A stretch of 64,000 nt of DNA, taken from the NCBI GenBank assembly GCA_944383915.1, contig CALWRJ010000005.1, forward strand, positions 19,457 to 83,456. Reading direction: 5' to 3'. The translations under genes were made by a program, and so were the position numbers. Positions 1-9,791 of this stretch are shown piece after piece. This stretch comes from an uncultured Clostridia bacterium (GTDB lineage: Bacteria > Bacillota > Clostridia > Christensenellales > UBA1242). Below the pieces are notes generated by a model that saw only the letters and a list, made by a program, of their open reading frames with translations, was not told the DNA's origin and ran no database searches. The number at the start of each line of letters is the position of its first letter. The stretch's first letter is position 1.

Positions 1-23
1 AAAAAATTCGTACATATAAACTC

Positions 24-746
24 CTAGTTTAGCAAAAATTGATAACAAGCCCTTAAAAATTGATTTGTATCATCAATAAAACTAAAATGCCCACCATTAA
101 TTATTACAAGTATACTATTTTTTATCATTTTGTGCAATCTTTTTGCCATATAAATAGGCGTTGTTATATCTTTATCTCCCCAAATAATAAGTGTCGGCTT
201 ATTTATAGCACCTGCAAAACGCGCTAAATCTTGATTAACGACTCGCACAAATACGCCTTTCATTAGATCATTCAACGATTGATAATCAACCGAGCCAAAC
301 TTTTCAAGCGATTCTTTGCTTGCTTTTCCTTGCGCTACTATTCTTTTTTGTCTTTTATATTTTTTTATTAAATAATACTTTTTAAGACTAAATTTTGGTT
401 TTAGCCCAGCGCTATCCACTAAAATAATTTTTTTAACCAATTTGCTTTGCCCTAAAATTAGTGCAACTCGCCCACCGAAACTATGTCCTAAAATATTTGT
501 TGGAGCACAAATTATATTGCGAATAAATTGTTCAATAACATTTGCATAACTAAAAATATCGGCGTTAATTAAAGGCTTTTCGCTTTTCCCAAATCCCCAA
601 AAGTCGACACAGTATACGGTAAAGTTTTGCTCTAAATCATATAAAATCGGGCGCCAAATGTCGCTATTTGCCCCCCAGCCGTGAAGGAGTAAAATAGGTT
701 CACCGCACCCGTTTTTAGTATAATACATTCCACGATAAATGGGCAT
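24..746 (-). CDS. alpha/beta-fold hydrolase
   Basis: This 240-residue protein is a single-domain alpha/beta hydrolase that presumably cleaves an ester or related bond in the cytoplasm; the substrate cannot be read from the sequence. The oxyanion segment LLHGWG sits near residue 20. The nucleophile elbow GHSFGG places the serine at residue 89, the acid is probably Asp193 in GDKDITTP, and the histidine is His220 in NGGHFSF, so the triad is complete. There is no signal peptide. The ATG follows a GTGGAG ribosome binding site. It is the last gene of the rsfS-tsaE-tsaB/rimI run, about 50 bases after the fusion gene, and is probably co-transcribed. Family assignment is firm, function is open. Confidence 0.85.
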   Translation of the reverse strand: MPIYRGMYYTKNGCGEPILLLHGWGANSDIWRPILYDLEQNFTVYCVDFWGFGKSEKPLINADIFSYANVIEQFIRNIICAPTNILGHSFGGRVALILGQSKLVKKIILVDSAGLKPKFSLKKYYLIKKYKRQKRIVAQGKASKESLEKFGSVDYQSLNDLMKGVFVRVVNQDLARFAGAINKPTLIIWGDKDITTPIYMAKRLHKMIKNSILVIINGGHFSFIDDTNQFLRACYQFLLN

Positions 747-797
747 ACAAACTCCACTAATTATTTTAATTTATATATGCCCTAAAAGTATTTTTTG

Positions 798-1898
798 CTA
801 TAAATCATAGCGCATAAGAATCGCATCTTGACCGCGCTCATAGTAATCATCGCGCTTGCCAACTTCTCTAAAACCAATTTTTTTGTATAGTGAATATGCT
901 GGAAAGTTTTTTGAATTGACTTCCAAAAAGACAGCTTTACAATTTTCTTTTTTTAATGTCTCCAAGACAAAATTTAATAATCTAGTACCAACTTTATTTA
1001 AGCGCGCACTGCCTAAAACTACAACGCGTAAAATTTCCGCTTCCCCAGCAAGTAACATTACAGAAACCATACCCTTCACTTCGTCACCACTATACGCAAG
1101 ATAACACCTATAATTAGGATTATCAAAACTTTGGCGCGTTGCAATTTCACTCCATTGTAAGTCAAATGTATCATTTTGATTTTCTAAAATTAAAATATCA
1201 TCAATATCATTAATAGTTGCCTGACGAAAAGTTAAATTCTTTACATCTTGCTCCGCCTGACTAACTCGCAAATATAATGGCGCAATATTTATAGCATCAC
1301 TGAAATCTTTTTTCTCATACTTTAATTTTGCAATTTTAATTAATGCTTCAATTTCGTAATTAACTTGTTCGCCAAATTGTAAATATGGTTCGCTTTTCTC
1401 ATCGTTGTTATTGTAAGCAAATTCTATTTCATTATTAAAATTTGCTGAAATATATCCAAGATAATGCTCGACTTTATCAACATTTGGTGCTGTAATTTGA
1501 GTAATTGACTTATCTTTAATTAAAAATTCTTGATAGTAAACAAGTCCAGCCCCTGCATTAATAACAGCGGAAATTTTCTTTTCCGTCTTGTCTGCTTTAT
1601 TAATCGCGAGTAACTCTAACGCAGTTACTGAAATAATAGGAATTTTTTTCACAAAAGCAAAACCTTTTGCCACGCTCAAACCAATTCTAATCCCCGTAAA
1701 CGAACCTGGTCCAACCACACATGCAATAGCATCTAAATCATCTAGTGTAGTATTACTAATATTTAGTAAATCATCAAGCAACGGAAAAAGGGCTTCACTG
1801 TGTCGAGTAAAGCCTGAAATTTTGGTATATACTAAATCATCTTTTATAACAGCAAGTTGCGTTTCGCGCGCTGTTGTGTTTATACAAAGAATTTTCAT
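798..1898 (-). CDS. tsaB: TsaB-RimI fusion: t6A synthesis protein plus ribosomal protein N-acetyltransferase
   Basis: Two proteins that are usually separate are fused here. Residues 1 to about 210 are TsaB, the scaffold that works with TsaD and TsaE to make threonylcarbamoyladenosine in tRNAs; the VGPGSFTGIRIG motif near residue 62 is typical. Residues 222 to 366 are a GNAT acetyltransferase of the RimI type, which acetylates the N-terminal alanine of ribosomal protein S18; the segment ending NFPAYSLYKKIGFREVG is the conserved C-terminal part. The acetyl-CoA loop (RLNKVGTRLL) is slightly divergent. Its ATG overlaps the tsaE stop by four bases (ATGA), which suggests translational coupling. tsaD is not in the window. 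Fusions of these two are known in some Clostridia, so the call is secure. Confidence 0.93.
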   Translation of the reverse strand: MKILCINTTARETQLAVIKDDLVYTKISGFTRHSEALFPLLDDLLNISNTTLDDLDAIACVVGPGSFTGIRIGLSVAKGFAFVKKIPIISVTALELLAINKADKTEKKISAVINAGAGLVYYQEFLIKDKSITQITAPNVDKVEHYLGYISANFNNEIEFAYNNNDEKSEPYLQFGEQVNYEIEALIKIAKLKYEKKDFSDAINIAPLYLRVSQAEQDVKNLTFRQATINDIDDILILENQNDTFDLQWSEIATRQSFDNPNYRCYLAYSGDEVKGMVSVMLLAGEAEILRVVVLGSARLNKVGTRLLNFVLETLKKENCKAVFLEVNSKNFPAYSLYKKIGFREVGKRDDYYERGQDAILMRYDL

Positions 1899-2314
1899 TG
1901 CGTTTTTGAAACCTTTATTTTTCGAGAATTATCAGGTAGGACTGTAATATCAAGCATTATGTTTTTAGAAGGCAAGATTCCAGCAACTTTTTGTGGCCAT
2001 TCGACAAAGCAAACTCCTTCGCCTGATTTTAAAATCTCATCTAGCCCACTTTCGATTGCTTCTGCTCCAGATTTTAGCCTATACATATCAAAGTGATAAA
2101 TAGGCATTTTTCCTGAATACTCGTTTAAAAGAGTAAAAGTTGGACTTGTAACTAAACCTTCAAATCCTAATTCGCGCGCCACAAATTTAACAAAAGTTGT
2201 TTTACCAGCCCCTAAATCGCCTGTAAGCAAAACAACATCTCCAGGTTTAAGCCTTTTCGCAAAATCTACGGCAAAATTATTAAAATCTTGCAAATTTGAT
2301 ACAACCGTTTCCAT
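1895..2314 (-). CDS. tsaE: TsaE, ATPase of tRNA threonylcarbamoyladenosine synthesis
   Basis: TsaE is the small P-loop ATPase that energises the TsaB-TsaD complex for t6A modification of ANN-decoding tRNAs. The Walker A motif GDLGAGKTT lies at residues 32 to 40, followed by the family signature TSPTFTLLNEY and by HFDMYRL. The start was set at 2314 because an AAAAAGGAAT ribosome binding site precedes that ATG. An upstream in-frame start would run into the rsfS coding region and add 16 unconserved residues. The 139-residue length then fits the family. The start lies one base after the rsfS stop and the gene overlaps the tsaB fusion by four bases, so it is in the middle of a tight operon. Confidence 0.95.
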   Translation of the reverse strand: METVVSNLQDFNNFAVDFAKRLKPGDVVLLTGDLGAGKTTFVKFVARELGFEGLVTSPTFTLLNEYSGKMPIYHFDMYRLKSGAEAIESGLDEILKSGEGVCFVEWPQKVAGILPSKNIMLDITVLPDNSRKIKVSKTQ

Positions 2315-2315
2315 A

Positions 2316-2918
2316 CTATTCCTTTTTCTCCGAGTCGTTTTCACCATTCTGTGCAACTTCATTTTCAGCCAAAATGATTAATTTTTCATTATTTTGGCTT
2401 CTATCTATTTCTTTTACCTTTTTATTCTCTTTTGCTTTTTTATTTTCTTTCTTTAAATCGTCTTCACTCTTTACCACAGTTTCAATTTTATCACTTTCAC
2501 TTTCTGCTTGCGCCTTTTTACTCTCCAAATCAGCCTTTTCAATTAATTTATTAATACCAGCCATATTCAAAGTATTTTTTCCGTCATTCCACAATTTTTC
2601 CAAGTGATAAAACTCACGAATTTCAGGTGTAAATATATGAACAATTAAAGTTCCAAAATCGAGTACTAGCCACCTACCGTCACCAGCACCATCGCGCCTA
2701 TAAACTTTTTCGCCCTTTTTCTCTAACGCGTCCTCAATATGTTCAACTAAAGATTTTGCGTGAATAGTACTGTTCGCTGTTGCGATTACAAAATAATCAG
2801 CAATGTTAGATAAATATGAAACATCGATTAATAAAATGTTTTCCGCCTTATTTTCCTCAAAAACCTTGCACGCGGTCGTAGCAAGTGTATAGTCTTTAAC
2901 AAATTGTTTTGCTTTCAT
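2316..2918 (-). CDS. rsfS: RsfS ribosomal silencing factor with charged C-terminal tail
   Basis: RsfS binds ribosomal protein uL14 on the large subunit and blocks subunit joining when nutrients are scarce. The first 115 residues or so are the RsfS domain, with the typical segments DYFVIATANSTIHAKSL and GRWLVLDFGTLIVHIF. The remaining 85 residues are low-complexity and rich in lysine, glutamate, serine and alanine, which is not usual for a family of about 115 to 130 residues. The ATG follows TTTTAGGAGC. It is first in an operon with tsaE, tsaB-rimI and the hydrolase, and a strong sigma-A type promoter lies just upstream. Confidence 0.95.
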   Translation of the reverse strand: MKAKQFVKDYTLATTACKVFEENKAENILLIDVSYLSNIADYFVIATANSTIHAKSLVEHIEDALEKKGEKVYRRDGAGDGRWLVLDFGTLIVHIFTPEIREFYHLEKLWNDGKNTLNMAGINKLIEKADLESKKAQAESESDKIETVVKSEDDLKKENKKAKENKKVKEIDRSQNNEKLIILAENEVAQNGENDSEKKE

Positions 2919-2945
2919 TTCTGCTCCTAAAAGTGATTTGTTTAA

Positions 2946-2974
2946 ATTATACTCTTAATTGTTGTTTAAGTCAA
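2946..2974 (-). promoter_or_regulatory. sigma-A type promoter for the rsfS operon
   Basis: On the minus strand TTGACT (2974 to 2969) and TATAAT (2951 to 2946) are separated by exactly 17 bases. The start codon of rsfS is 28 bases beyond the -10 box. No other regulatory site is evident. Confidence 0.75.
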
Positions 2975-3036
2975 TTATTTTGTTTAATGTAAAGGCTTTT
3001 TGTTAATAATTACTCAAAAAAGAAAAGGAATACACA

Positions 3037-4008
3037 ATGCGTTCAAAACTTAGTATAATTTTAGATACAACAGTTTTATTTTTGGTTCTTTGGCTTTTGT
3101 TTTTTGCGTGGATAAGATTTTATTCTAGACAAGCAGTAATTAGCGCAATTCTCGGCGGAGTGCTTGCCTTTTTAATTACCTTTTTAGTATACTTTTTAAA
3201 TAAAAAGCATTCAATAAAAATTACATTAGACAAAAAAGAACGAGATACTGCTTCTAAAATTGCCCTAAACCTAAATTACACAAGCTTACCAAATATTTTA
3301 AATTATTTCGAAAAAATATTGTCTAAAACCTTTTACACCAAAAAATTAAAAAATGCCTTAATTTTAACTCAAAAGACTGCGCAAAATGATATGCATAGTA
3401 CTACGCACAATACAGTGCATAATACCACTAAAAATGAAACTCACGCTAGCCCTACACAACTTCTACTACCCCAACAAACTAATTTAAATAACACTCCTTC
3501 TAATTCTCCCATCCAATCAAATACTGAAAATTACAAAACGAATGAAAATAATATTTATGTAACGAAAGCCCTTTTTGTTCCCTATTTTAAAAATAGCGAA
3601 GTATCCCTTGAAACTTTATCAAAATTTATAATAATCGCCAAAAACAACAATATTAATAAAATAATATTTTGCGCCAACGATATTCAAGACGATGCGCGCA
3701 GCTTTGCAGAAAAAATAAACAATATAAAAATAGAGTTTTGGGACTTTTTTCTATTTTATCAAGACTACGCAAAAAGTTCCGCTGTTACCCTACCCGAAGT
3801 TATCGATATCACTAAACCAAAAATGAAATATAAAGAATTACTTGCCTATGCTTTTAACTCCGCACGCGCTCGCAATTATTTGCTTTTTGGGCTTTTAATA
3901 ATTTTAAGCAGTTTCTTAGTGCCTTTCAAAATTTATTATCTAATTTCAGGAAGTATTTTATGTATAATTGCGCTTATTATAAAAGTTTATCCATTAATAA
4001 AACGCTAG
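3037..4008 (+). CDS. membrane protein of unknown function with T/N/Q-rich middle carrying a repeat copy
   Basis: I do not recognise this 323-residue protein. It has two hydrophobic helices near residues 8 to 28 and 32 to 54, a long soluble middle, and two more helices near residues 279 to 299 and 302 to 320, so it is probably an inner-membrane protein with a cytoplasmic central part. The stretch around residues 115 to 175 is rich in Thr, Asn, His and Gln. It contains a copy of the dispersed palindrome (3393 to 3402 and the bases after it), translated as MHSTTHNTVHNTT, so the repeat is tolerated within the reading frame. The ATG follows AAAAGGAATACACA. It is transcribed divergently from rsfS and ends in its own terminator. 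Confidence 0.75.
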   Translation: MRSKLSIILDTTVLFLVLWLLFFAWIRFYSRQAVISAILGGVLAFLITFLVYFLNKKHSIKITLDKKERDTASKIALNLNYTSLPNILNYFEKILSKTFYTKKLKNALILTQKTAQNDMHSTTHNTVHNTTKNETHASPTQLLLPQQTNLNNTPSNSPIQSNTENYKTNENNIYVTKALFVPYFKNSEVSLETLSKFIIIAKNNNINKIIFCANDIQDDARSFAEKINNIKIEFWDFFLFYQDYAKSSAVTLPEVIDITKPKMKYKELLAYAFNSARARNYLLFGLLIILSSFLVPFKIYYLISGSILCIIALIIKVYPLIKR

Positions 4009-4070
4009 AAAGTGTATGAAATTATTTTATAAAAGAAAGGCGCAAATCGTCAACAATAACACAAAAATTA

Positions 4071-4107
4071 AAAGGGATAGCGAAATCAACGCTATCCTTT
4101 TATTTAT
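4071..4107 (+). terminator. rho-independent terminator after the membrane protein gene
   Basis: GGATAGCG (4074 to 4081) pairs with CGCTATCC (4090 to 4097) around an eight-base loop, flanked by A residues before and followed by TTTTATTTATT. Confidence 0.85.
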
Positions 4108-4170
4108 TAAGATTTAAAACTTAAATTTTAATCAAAAAATAAAAAGGTATGAAGTATAAAACTACATACA

Positions 4171-4452
4171 TTATTTTGCTTTCTTTTTCTCGTTCTTTTT
4201 GTATAAAACAATTTTTCGCCCTATCACTTGCACAATATCCGCCTTACAACGAGCCGCTAATTGTTCAGCAACATCACGAACGGCTAACTCGCAACTCTCT
4301 AACACAGTTATTTTTATCAATTCACGAGCAAAAAGTGCTTGGTCGGCAGTGTTGACAACATTTATTCCAAGCCCATCTTTACCAACCTGCATAATAGGTT
4401 CTATATTTTGCGCAGTCTTACGAAGTTCTGCACGCTGTTTTGGTGTAATCAT
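4171..4452 (-). CDS. yhbY: YhbY-family RNA-binding protein (CRM domain)
   Basis: This 93-residue protein consists of one CRM (CRS1/YhbY) domain, which binds pre-50S particles and takes part in ribosome assembly. Typical features are the N-terminal LTPKQRAELRK-like segment (here MITPKQRAELRK), the VGKDGLG turn near residue 23, and the C-terminal VQVIGRKIVLYK strand, which corresponds to the family GNKIVLYR motif. The ATG follows AAGGGGGAAAACG. It lies downstream of obg on the same strand, and the pairing of two large-subunit assembly factors is consistent with its role. The terminal KKNEKKKAK tail is short and basic. Confidence 0.92.
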   Translation of the reverse strand: MITPKQRAELRKTAQNIEPIMQVGKDGLGINVVNTADQALFARELIKITVLESCELAVRDVAEQLAARCKADIVQVIGRKIVLYKKNEKKKAK

Positions 4453-4613
4453 CGTTTTCCCCCTTATAAAAAATTTTTATTCTTATTTGCAATAAAGTTT
4501 TTAGTTACTAAAAATTAAAATTAATGTTAATAGATTAAAACTAACATAAAATTTAAAAATTTAATCTTTTTACGATTCAAATAATTCAAAAAATTATTGT
4601 TTATAAAATAAAT

Positions 4614-5927
<1,314 letters not shown>

Positions 5928-5960
5928 TTAGCGTAATTTTTTAATTTATAAATTAATAAT

Positions 5961-6021
5961 ACCGTTTTTGAACGGTTAAAAAATATATAACAATTTTACT
6001 AATTTTTTACAATATTGTCAA
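5961..6021 (-). promoter_or_regulatory. probable obg promoter and leader hairpin
   Basis: On the minus strand TTGACA (6021 to 6016) and TAAAAT (5998 to 5993) are 17 bases apart. Downstream in the leader, ACCGTT and AACGGT (5961 to 5976) form a perfect six-base stem with a four-base loop. The promoter is well supported; a regulatory role for the hairpin is inference. Confidence 0.6.
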
Positions 6022-6085
6022 GACTGCACTTCAATATATTATATAGTAAGCAAAAATAAGTATTTTTATTATAATAGTAGAATTA

Positions 6086-6724
6086 TTATTTCCCTACTTT
6101 TTCGTTAAAATATTTGCAAATTGATTTAAGTTTACAGTTTTCACAATCAGGCTTTTGCGCCTTGCATTTGTATCGACCAAACAACACTAAACGAAAATGC
6201 GCATCGTGGTTTATATATTCAGGGTAATATTCGTTCCATTGCTTTTCGACTTCAAGCGGATTTTTCGCATCGACCAAGCCTAACCTATTAGTTACGCGAA
6301 AAATATGAGTATCGACACCTATTCTATTCGCTCCGAATAACGCACTTGAAACAACATTAGCAGTTTTACGCCCAACCCCTGGTAAACTTTCTAAAGTTTC
6401 AGGGTCACTTGGAACATCGCCATTGTACTTTTCGTTTAAAACCTTGCAAAGTGCCAAAATATTCTTTGCTTTATTGTGATAGAAGCCAAGACTATATATT
6501 TCTTTTTCAAGTTCACTTTGAGATAATCTGCCTAAAGTAACTGAGTCTGGATATTTTTTAAAAAGACCTTCGGTTACTAAATTTACTCTTTTATCAGTAC
6601 ATTGTGCGCTTAAAATTACCGCCACCAAGCATTGAAAAGGTGTATCATATTTTAGTTCAGGATCGGGATTAGGAAAAAGTTCGGTTATGTGTGCCATAAT
6701 GGCATCAATATTTTTATTTTTCAT
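6086..6724 (-). CDS. nth: endonuclease III, base-excision repair glycosylase/AP lyase
   Basis: Endonuclease III removes oxidised pyrimidines and nicks abasic sites. The helix-hairpin-helix LPGVGRKTANVV holds the catalytic Lys120, and Asp138 follows in VDTHIFRVTNRLGL. Four cysteines at 187, 194, 197 and 203 (C-X6-C-X2-C-X5-C) form the 4Fe-4S cluster site. I start at the ATG at 6724, which has an AGTAGG ribosome binding site at good distance. A TTG ten codons upstream has none. This gives 212 residues, the normal length. It lies between obg and the sigF operon with gaps on both sides, so it is probably a single transcription unit. Confidence 0.95.
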   Translation of the reverse strand: MKNKNIDAIMAHITELFPNPDPELKYDTPFQCLVAVILSAQCTDKRVNLVTEGLFKKYPDSVTLGRLSQSELEKEIYSLGFYHNKAKNILALCKVLNEKYNGDVPSDPETLESLPGVGRKTANVVSSALFGANRIGVDTHIFRVTNRLGLVDAKNPLEVEKQWNEYYPEYINHDAHFRLVLFGRYKCKAQKPDCENCKLKSICKYFNEKVGK

Positions 6725-7053
6725 AATTTTAAACCTACTTTTGTATTTACTCAATTATATCAAAAAGACAAATAAAATTCAATAATAAAAACTACTATTT
6801 AAAAAACTTTAATATAACTTCATTTGTTATCCCCTATTTTAAAAACAAAAATTTATTTGAATACACGCCTTTTGCAAATCAAAATAAATTAATAACTATA
6901 CATAAATATGCATTTTTATTAAAAATAAAAACACTATAAAAAGTGCTTTCAATAATTAAAATATAAAATTTTAAAAAACCAAAAAATAAATTTAAATATA
7001 AAAAATAAGTACTATGCAATATACTATGCGTTGTTTTTTATTATAAAAAATTG
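6725..7053. other. AT-rich gap between sigF and nth with a pair of dispersed repeats
   Basis: No gene or convincing terminator was seen in these 329 bases. At 7008 to 7017 there is AGTACTATGC and at 7021 to 7029 ATACTATGC, both copies of the dispersed palindrome, just beyond the sigF stop. The rest is very AT-rich. Confidence 0.6.
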
Positions 7054-7773
7054 CTATTCTTTGAATTTTTTGCGCATAGTATCTATTACTTTATTTTCTA
7101 TACGAGAAACTTGTACTTGGCTTACACCTAATTCTTTCGCTATTTCGCTTTGTGTTTTATCGCGATAATAGCGCATAATTATAATTTTTCGCTCGCGCGG
7201 TGATAGCGTCGAAATCAATTCTTTTAGTATAAAGTGGTCTAATTTATTTTCCTCATCATCAGGGTCCGCTATGCGCTCACCTAATGTCACACTTCCTTCA
7301 TCGGTTGTATCAATTGGCGCAGAAAGACTCATTGGATATTTTACACTATCCATAGCAAAAATTACTTCTTGCGGATCTAAATTAAAATGGTTGGCTATTT
7401 CTTGTATATCAGGAGATTCATCATTAGGTAGGCTTTGAATATATTTTTTAATTTCAATTGCTTGGGCTTTTATGGCACGACTAACTTTAATATAGCCATC
7501 GTCTCGCAAAAAGCGTTTCACTTCTCCTGCTATCATTGGCACAGCATAAGTACTAAACTTTACATTATATGAACAGTCAAAATTATTAACTGCTTTTACA
7601 AAGCCGACACACCCAAGTTGAAATAAATCATCATAATCAACACCTTTATTACGATAACGCCTTATTACACTTTTTACGAGCGGATAATTTTGGTTGATAA
7701 GCATATTTTTGGCCGTCTCATCGCCCGCCTGCGCAAGTCTAATCAGCCTCAAAGTTTGCTCATAATCAACCAT
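7054..7773 (-). CDS. sigF: RNA polymerase sigma-F (forespore-specific)
   Basis: Sigma-F is the first compartment-specific sigma factor of sporulation and directs forespore transcription after polar division. Region 2 contains DYDDLFQLGCVGFVKAVNNFDCSYNVKFSTYAVPMIAGE, and the region 4 helix-turn-helix is KTQSEIAKELGVSQVQVSRIE. Its length of 239 residues and its place after spoIIAA and spoIIAB distinguish it from sigma-G or sigma-B. Its ATG overlaps the end of spoIIAB by eight bases and follows a TAGGGGGTG ribosome binding site. It is expected to be held inactive by SpoIIAB until SpoIIAA is dephosphorylated. Confidence 0.96.
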   Translation of the reverse strand: MVDYEQTLRLIRLAQAGDETAKNMLINQNYPLVKSVIRRYRNKGVDYDDLFQLGCVGFVKAVNNFDCSYNVKFSTYAVPMIAGEVKRFLRDDGYIKVSRAIKAQAIEIKKYIQSLPNDESPDIQEIANHFNLDPQEVIFAMDSVKYPMSLSAPIDTTDEGSVTLGERIADPDDEENKLDHFILKELISTLSPRERKIIIMRYYRDKTQSEIAKELGVSQVQVSRIENKVIDTMRKKFKE

Positions 7774-8224
7774 TTACACCCCCTATTGCGCTTTTTCGCC
7801 TTTCTAAAACTTTATGCATAAACACACAAACACCGCGCTTTCCATTTTTGCTTAAAACAACTTCATCCATAAAACTTTCCATAACTGTAAATCCCATTCC
7901 AGCGCGTTCATCATTCGGTTTTGTCGTAAAAAATGGTTCGCGCGCTTTGTTAAAGTCAGTTATTCCCACACCACTATCAAGTACTTTTATATCAATTTCG
8001 CGCGTATTGGTAAGCCCTACCCAAACTGTTATTTCCCCTTTTGTTTTAGGATATGCGTGGACCACGCAATTAGTAACAGCTTCGCTAACTGCAGTTTTTA
8101 TATCTGTTATTTCATCAAGTGTTGGATTAAGTTGCACACAAAAAGCGGCTACAGCACTTCGTGCAAAACCTTCATTTATCGAATGCGATTCAAAAGTCAG
8201 CGTCATTTCATTAATATAATTCAT
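7766..8224 (-). CDS. spoIIAB: anti-sigma-F factor and serine kinase SpoIIAB
   Basis: SpoIIAB binds and inhibits sigma-F and phosphorylates SpoIIAA. It has the GHKL ATPase boxes: the N box DIKTAVSEAVTNCVVHAYP, the G1 box VLDSGVGITD and the G2 box ERAGMGFTVMESFMD. At 152 residues it is slightly longer than Bacillus SpoIIAB because of a basic C-terminal end. The ATG follows TAAAGGAGTATTT. It is the middle gene of the spoIIA operon, ten bases after spoIIAA and overlapping sigF. Confidence 0.96.
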   Translation of the reverse strand: MNYINEMTLTFESHSINEGFARSAVAAFCVQLNPTLDEITDIKTAVSEAVTNCVVHAYPKTKGEITVWVGLTNTREIDIKVLDSGVGITDFNKAREPFFTTKPNDERAGMGFTVMESFMDEVVLSKNGKRGVCVFMHKVLERRKSAIGGVNG

Positions 8225-8234
8225 AAATACTCCT

Positions 8235-8543
8235 TTAATTTATTTTCGGCATTACATCATAAAGCGCCGTCATTTTAAAAATTTTATCTGCTTGAGCACT
8301 TGGGTTTGATATAAAAATTGGTAAATTTCGCTCTTTCATTTTTTTATATCGTCCTATTAGCACGCCTATCCCCGTACTATCCATAAAATCAAGTTGCGAT
8401 AAATCAATTATTACTTGTTTAAAATCTCCTTTTTCGAGTTGCTCATCCATTGTGGTTCGTGCATAATGTGCCGTATGCTCATCTAATTCACCCGAAATCT
8501 GTAGATACAAAGTATCAAGATATATTTTAGAATTTACTTGCAT
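8235..8543 (-). CDS. spoIIAA: anti-anti-sigma factor SpoIIAA
   Basis: SpoIIAA is the STAS-domain protein that displaces SpoIIAB from sigma-F when dephosphorylated by SpoIIE. The conserved phosphorylation site is Ser56 in FMDSTGIGVLIGR. The start at 8543 was chosen because a perfect AAAGGAGGT ribosome binding site precedes it and it gives 102 residues. Extending to upstream in-frame starts would add a hydrophobic, unconserved 26-residue segment. It is the first gene of the operon, as in Bacillus. Confidence 0.95.
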   Translation of the reverse strand: MQVNSKIYLDTLYLQISGELDEHTAHYARTTMDEQLEKGDFKQVIIDLSQLDFMDSTGIGVLIGRYKKMKERNLPIFISNPSAQADKIFKMTALYDVMPKIN

Positions 8544-8601
8544 AATACCTCCTTTGAGCATATATAATGAGTCTACATCAAATTTTCTTGCAAAAAATAA
8601 T

Positions 8602-8628
8602 AAAAATAGTGCTTTTAACACTATTTTT
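8602..8628 (-). terminator. terminator downstream of the subtilase gene
   Basis: AAAATAGTG and CACTATTTT arms surround a CTTTTAA loop. The site separates the spoIIA operon from the subtilase gene, in the right place to end some transcript on the minus strand; it lies between subtilase (stop at 8657) and spoIIAA, so it most likely ends the subtilase transcript. Confidence 0.7.
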
Positions 8629-8656
8629 GTCTAATTATGTATTAAATTTAAAAGCA

Positions 8657-9790
8657 TTAAAACTCAAAGCTTGCATAAGCGTCCAGCAAGCCCATTCCAC
8701 AATCATTAGGCTGGCAATCTAATTTTTGCGAACTGTACATTATTTTTGCCTTTATTTGATTAGGCGTAAGATACGGCTCGCGCTGTAATAAAAGTGTTGC
8801 AACGCCAGCAACAAATGGAGTGCTTACACTTGTGCCAGACATTTTTGTTAACAAATTCACATCATTAGAAAGAGAAGTAATATCAACCCCAGGCGCGACC
8901 AAATCAGGTTTAATTGTATCGAAAATTGGTCCACGAGAACTAAAGTCTGCAACTTTGGTTTGCTCGCCTGTTGTGTCAGCACAACCAACGGTTATAATTT
9001 TTGCACAACTTCCCGGTGATTTCACCGTTCCAGCATTTGGACCATCATTTCCAACAGCGCCAACCACCACAATTCCCGCATCCCAAAGGCTCGATGCTCC
9101 AAGGCTTAAAGGGTCATTGCGCGCAAGCGGAGTACTACCAAAACTCATACAAACAACTCTAATATTGTACTCGCTTTTATGTTCAAATACCCATTGCATA
9201 GCATCTAATACTTTAAATGCTTGTGTTTGACCATCATTATTTAGTGCTTTTAATATTATTAAATTACAGTCTGGCGCGATTCCGCAAAACTCCCCTGCAC
9301 TGCTTGCACCACTTCCAGCAAGCACGCCAGCCACAAAAGTACCATGACCATTGTCATCATATAAAATATTTTCATCATTAATAAAATCAACAAACTTAGT
9401 TACTCGATTTTTGCCAAGCAAGAAATCAACATGCGGATAACATCCGGTATCGATTACAGCAACAGTAACATTTGTTCCTAGATATCCCATTTTATGTAAT
9501 TGATTTACATTGACTTTTTCGCGTGCTTTATTCATTAAACATTGCGCTGTCGAAACTGATGAAATATAATTTACCCAACTTATTTGTGATAAAGAAAAAA
9601 TTTCCGCCGTGTTACTAGATATAGCAAAAGCGCGAATAAATGGGTATTCGCCTAAAATTTTTATATCAGGGTTGTTTTTTAATTTTTTTCGCGCTAAAAC
9701 AAAATTTTCAACATAGATAATACTATTTTGCATCTCTTTACTTGCAATTTTAACAACTAAAAGTTGGGGATCTATTTTAAATAAACACAT
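8657..9790 (-). CDS. S8-family subtilisin-like serine protease without signal peptide
   Basis: This 377-residue protein has the full subtilase triad: Asp in AVIDTGCYPH (near residue 114), His in DDNGHGTFVAG (near 148) and Ser in MSGTSVSTPFVAG (near 319). The oxyanion asparagine is in VGAVGNDG. About 100 residues precede the catalytic domain and resemble an inhibitor-like propeptide rather than a signal sequence, so it may act inside the cell or forespore, as do intracellular AprX/Isp-type subtilases. Its ATG lies immediately after the stop of the small gene at 9792, without a strong ribosome binding site of its own, which suggests coupled translation. Substrate and timing are unknown; the neighbouring spoIIA operon hints at sporulation but is separated by a terminator. 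Confidence 0.9.
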   Translation of the reverse strand: MCLFKIDPQLLVVKIASKEMQNSIIYVENFVLARKKLKNNPDIKILGEYPFIRAFAISSNTAEIFSLSQISWVNYISSVSTAQCLMNKAREKVNVNQLHKMGYLGTNVTVAVIDTGCYPHVDFLLGKNRVTKFVDFINDENILYDDNGHGTFVAGVLAGSGASSAGEFCGIAPDCNLIILKALNNDGQTQAFKVLDAMQWVFEHKSEYNIRVVCMSFGSTPLARNDPLSLGASSLWDAGIVVVGAVGNDGPNAGTVKSPGSCAKIITVGCADTTGEQTKVADFSSRGPIFDTIKPDLVAPGVDITSLSNDVNLLTKMSGTSVSTPFVAGVATLLLQREPYLTPNQIKAKIMYSSQKLDCQPNDCGMGLLDAYASFEF

Positions 9791-9791
9791 A

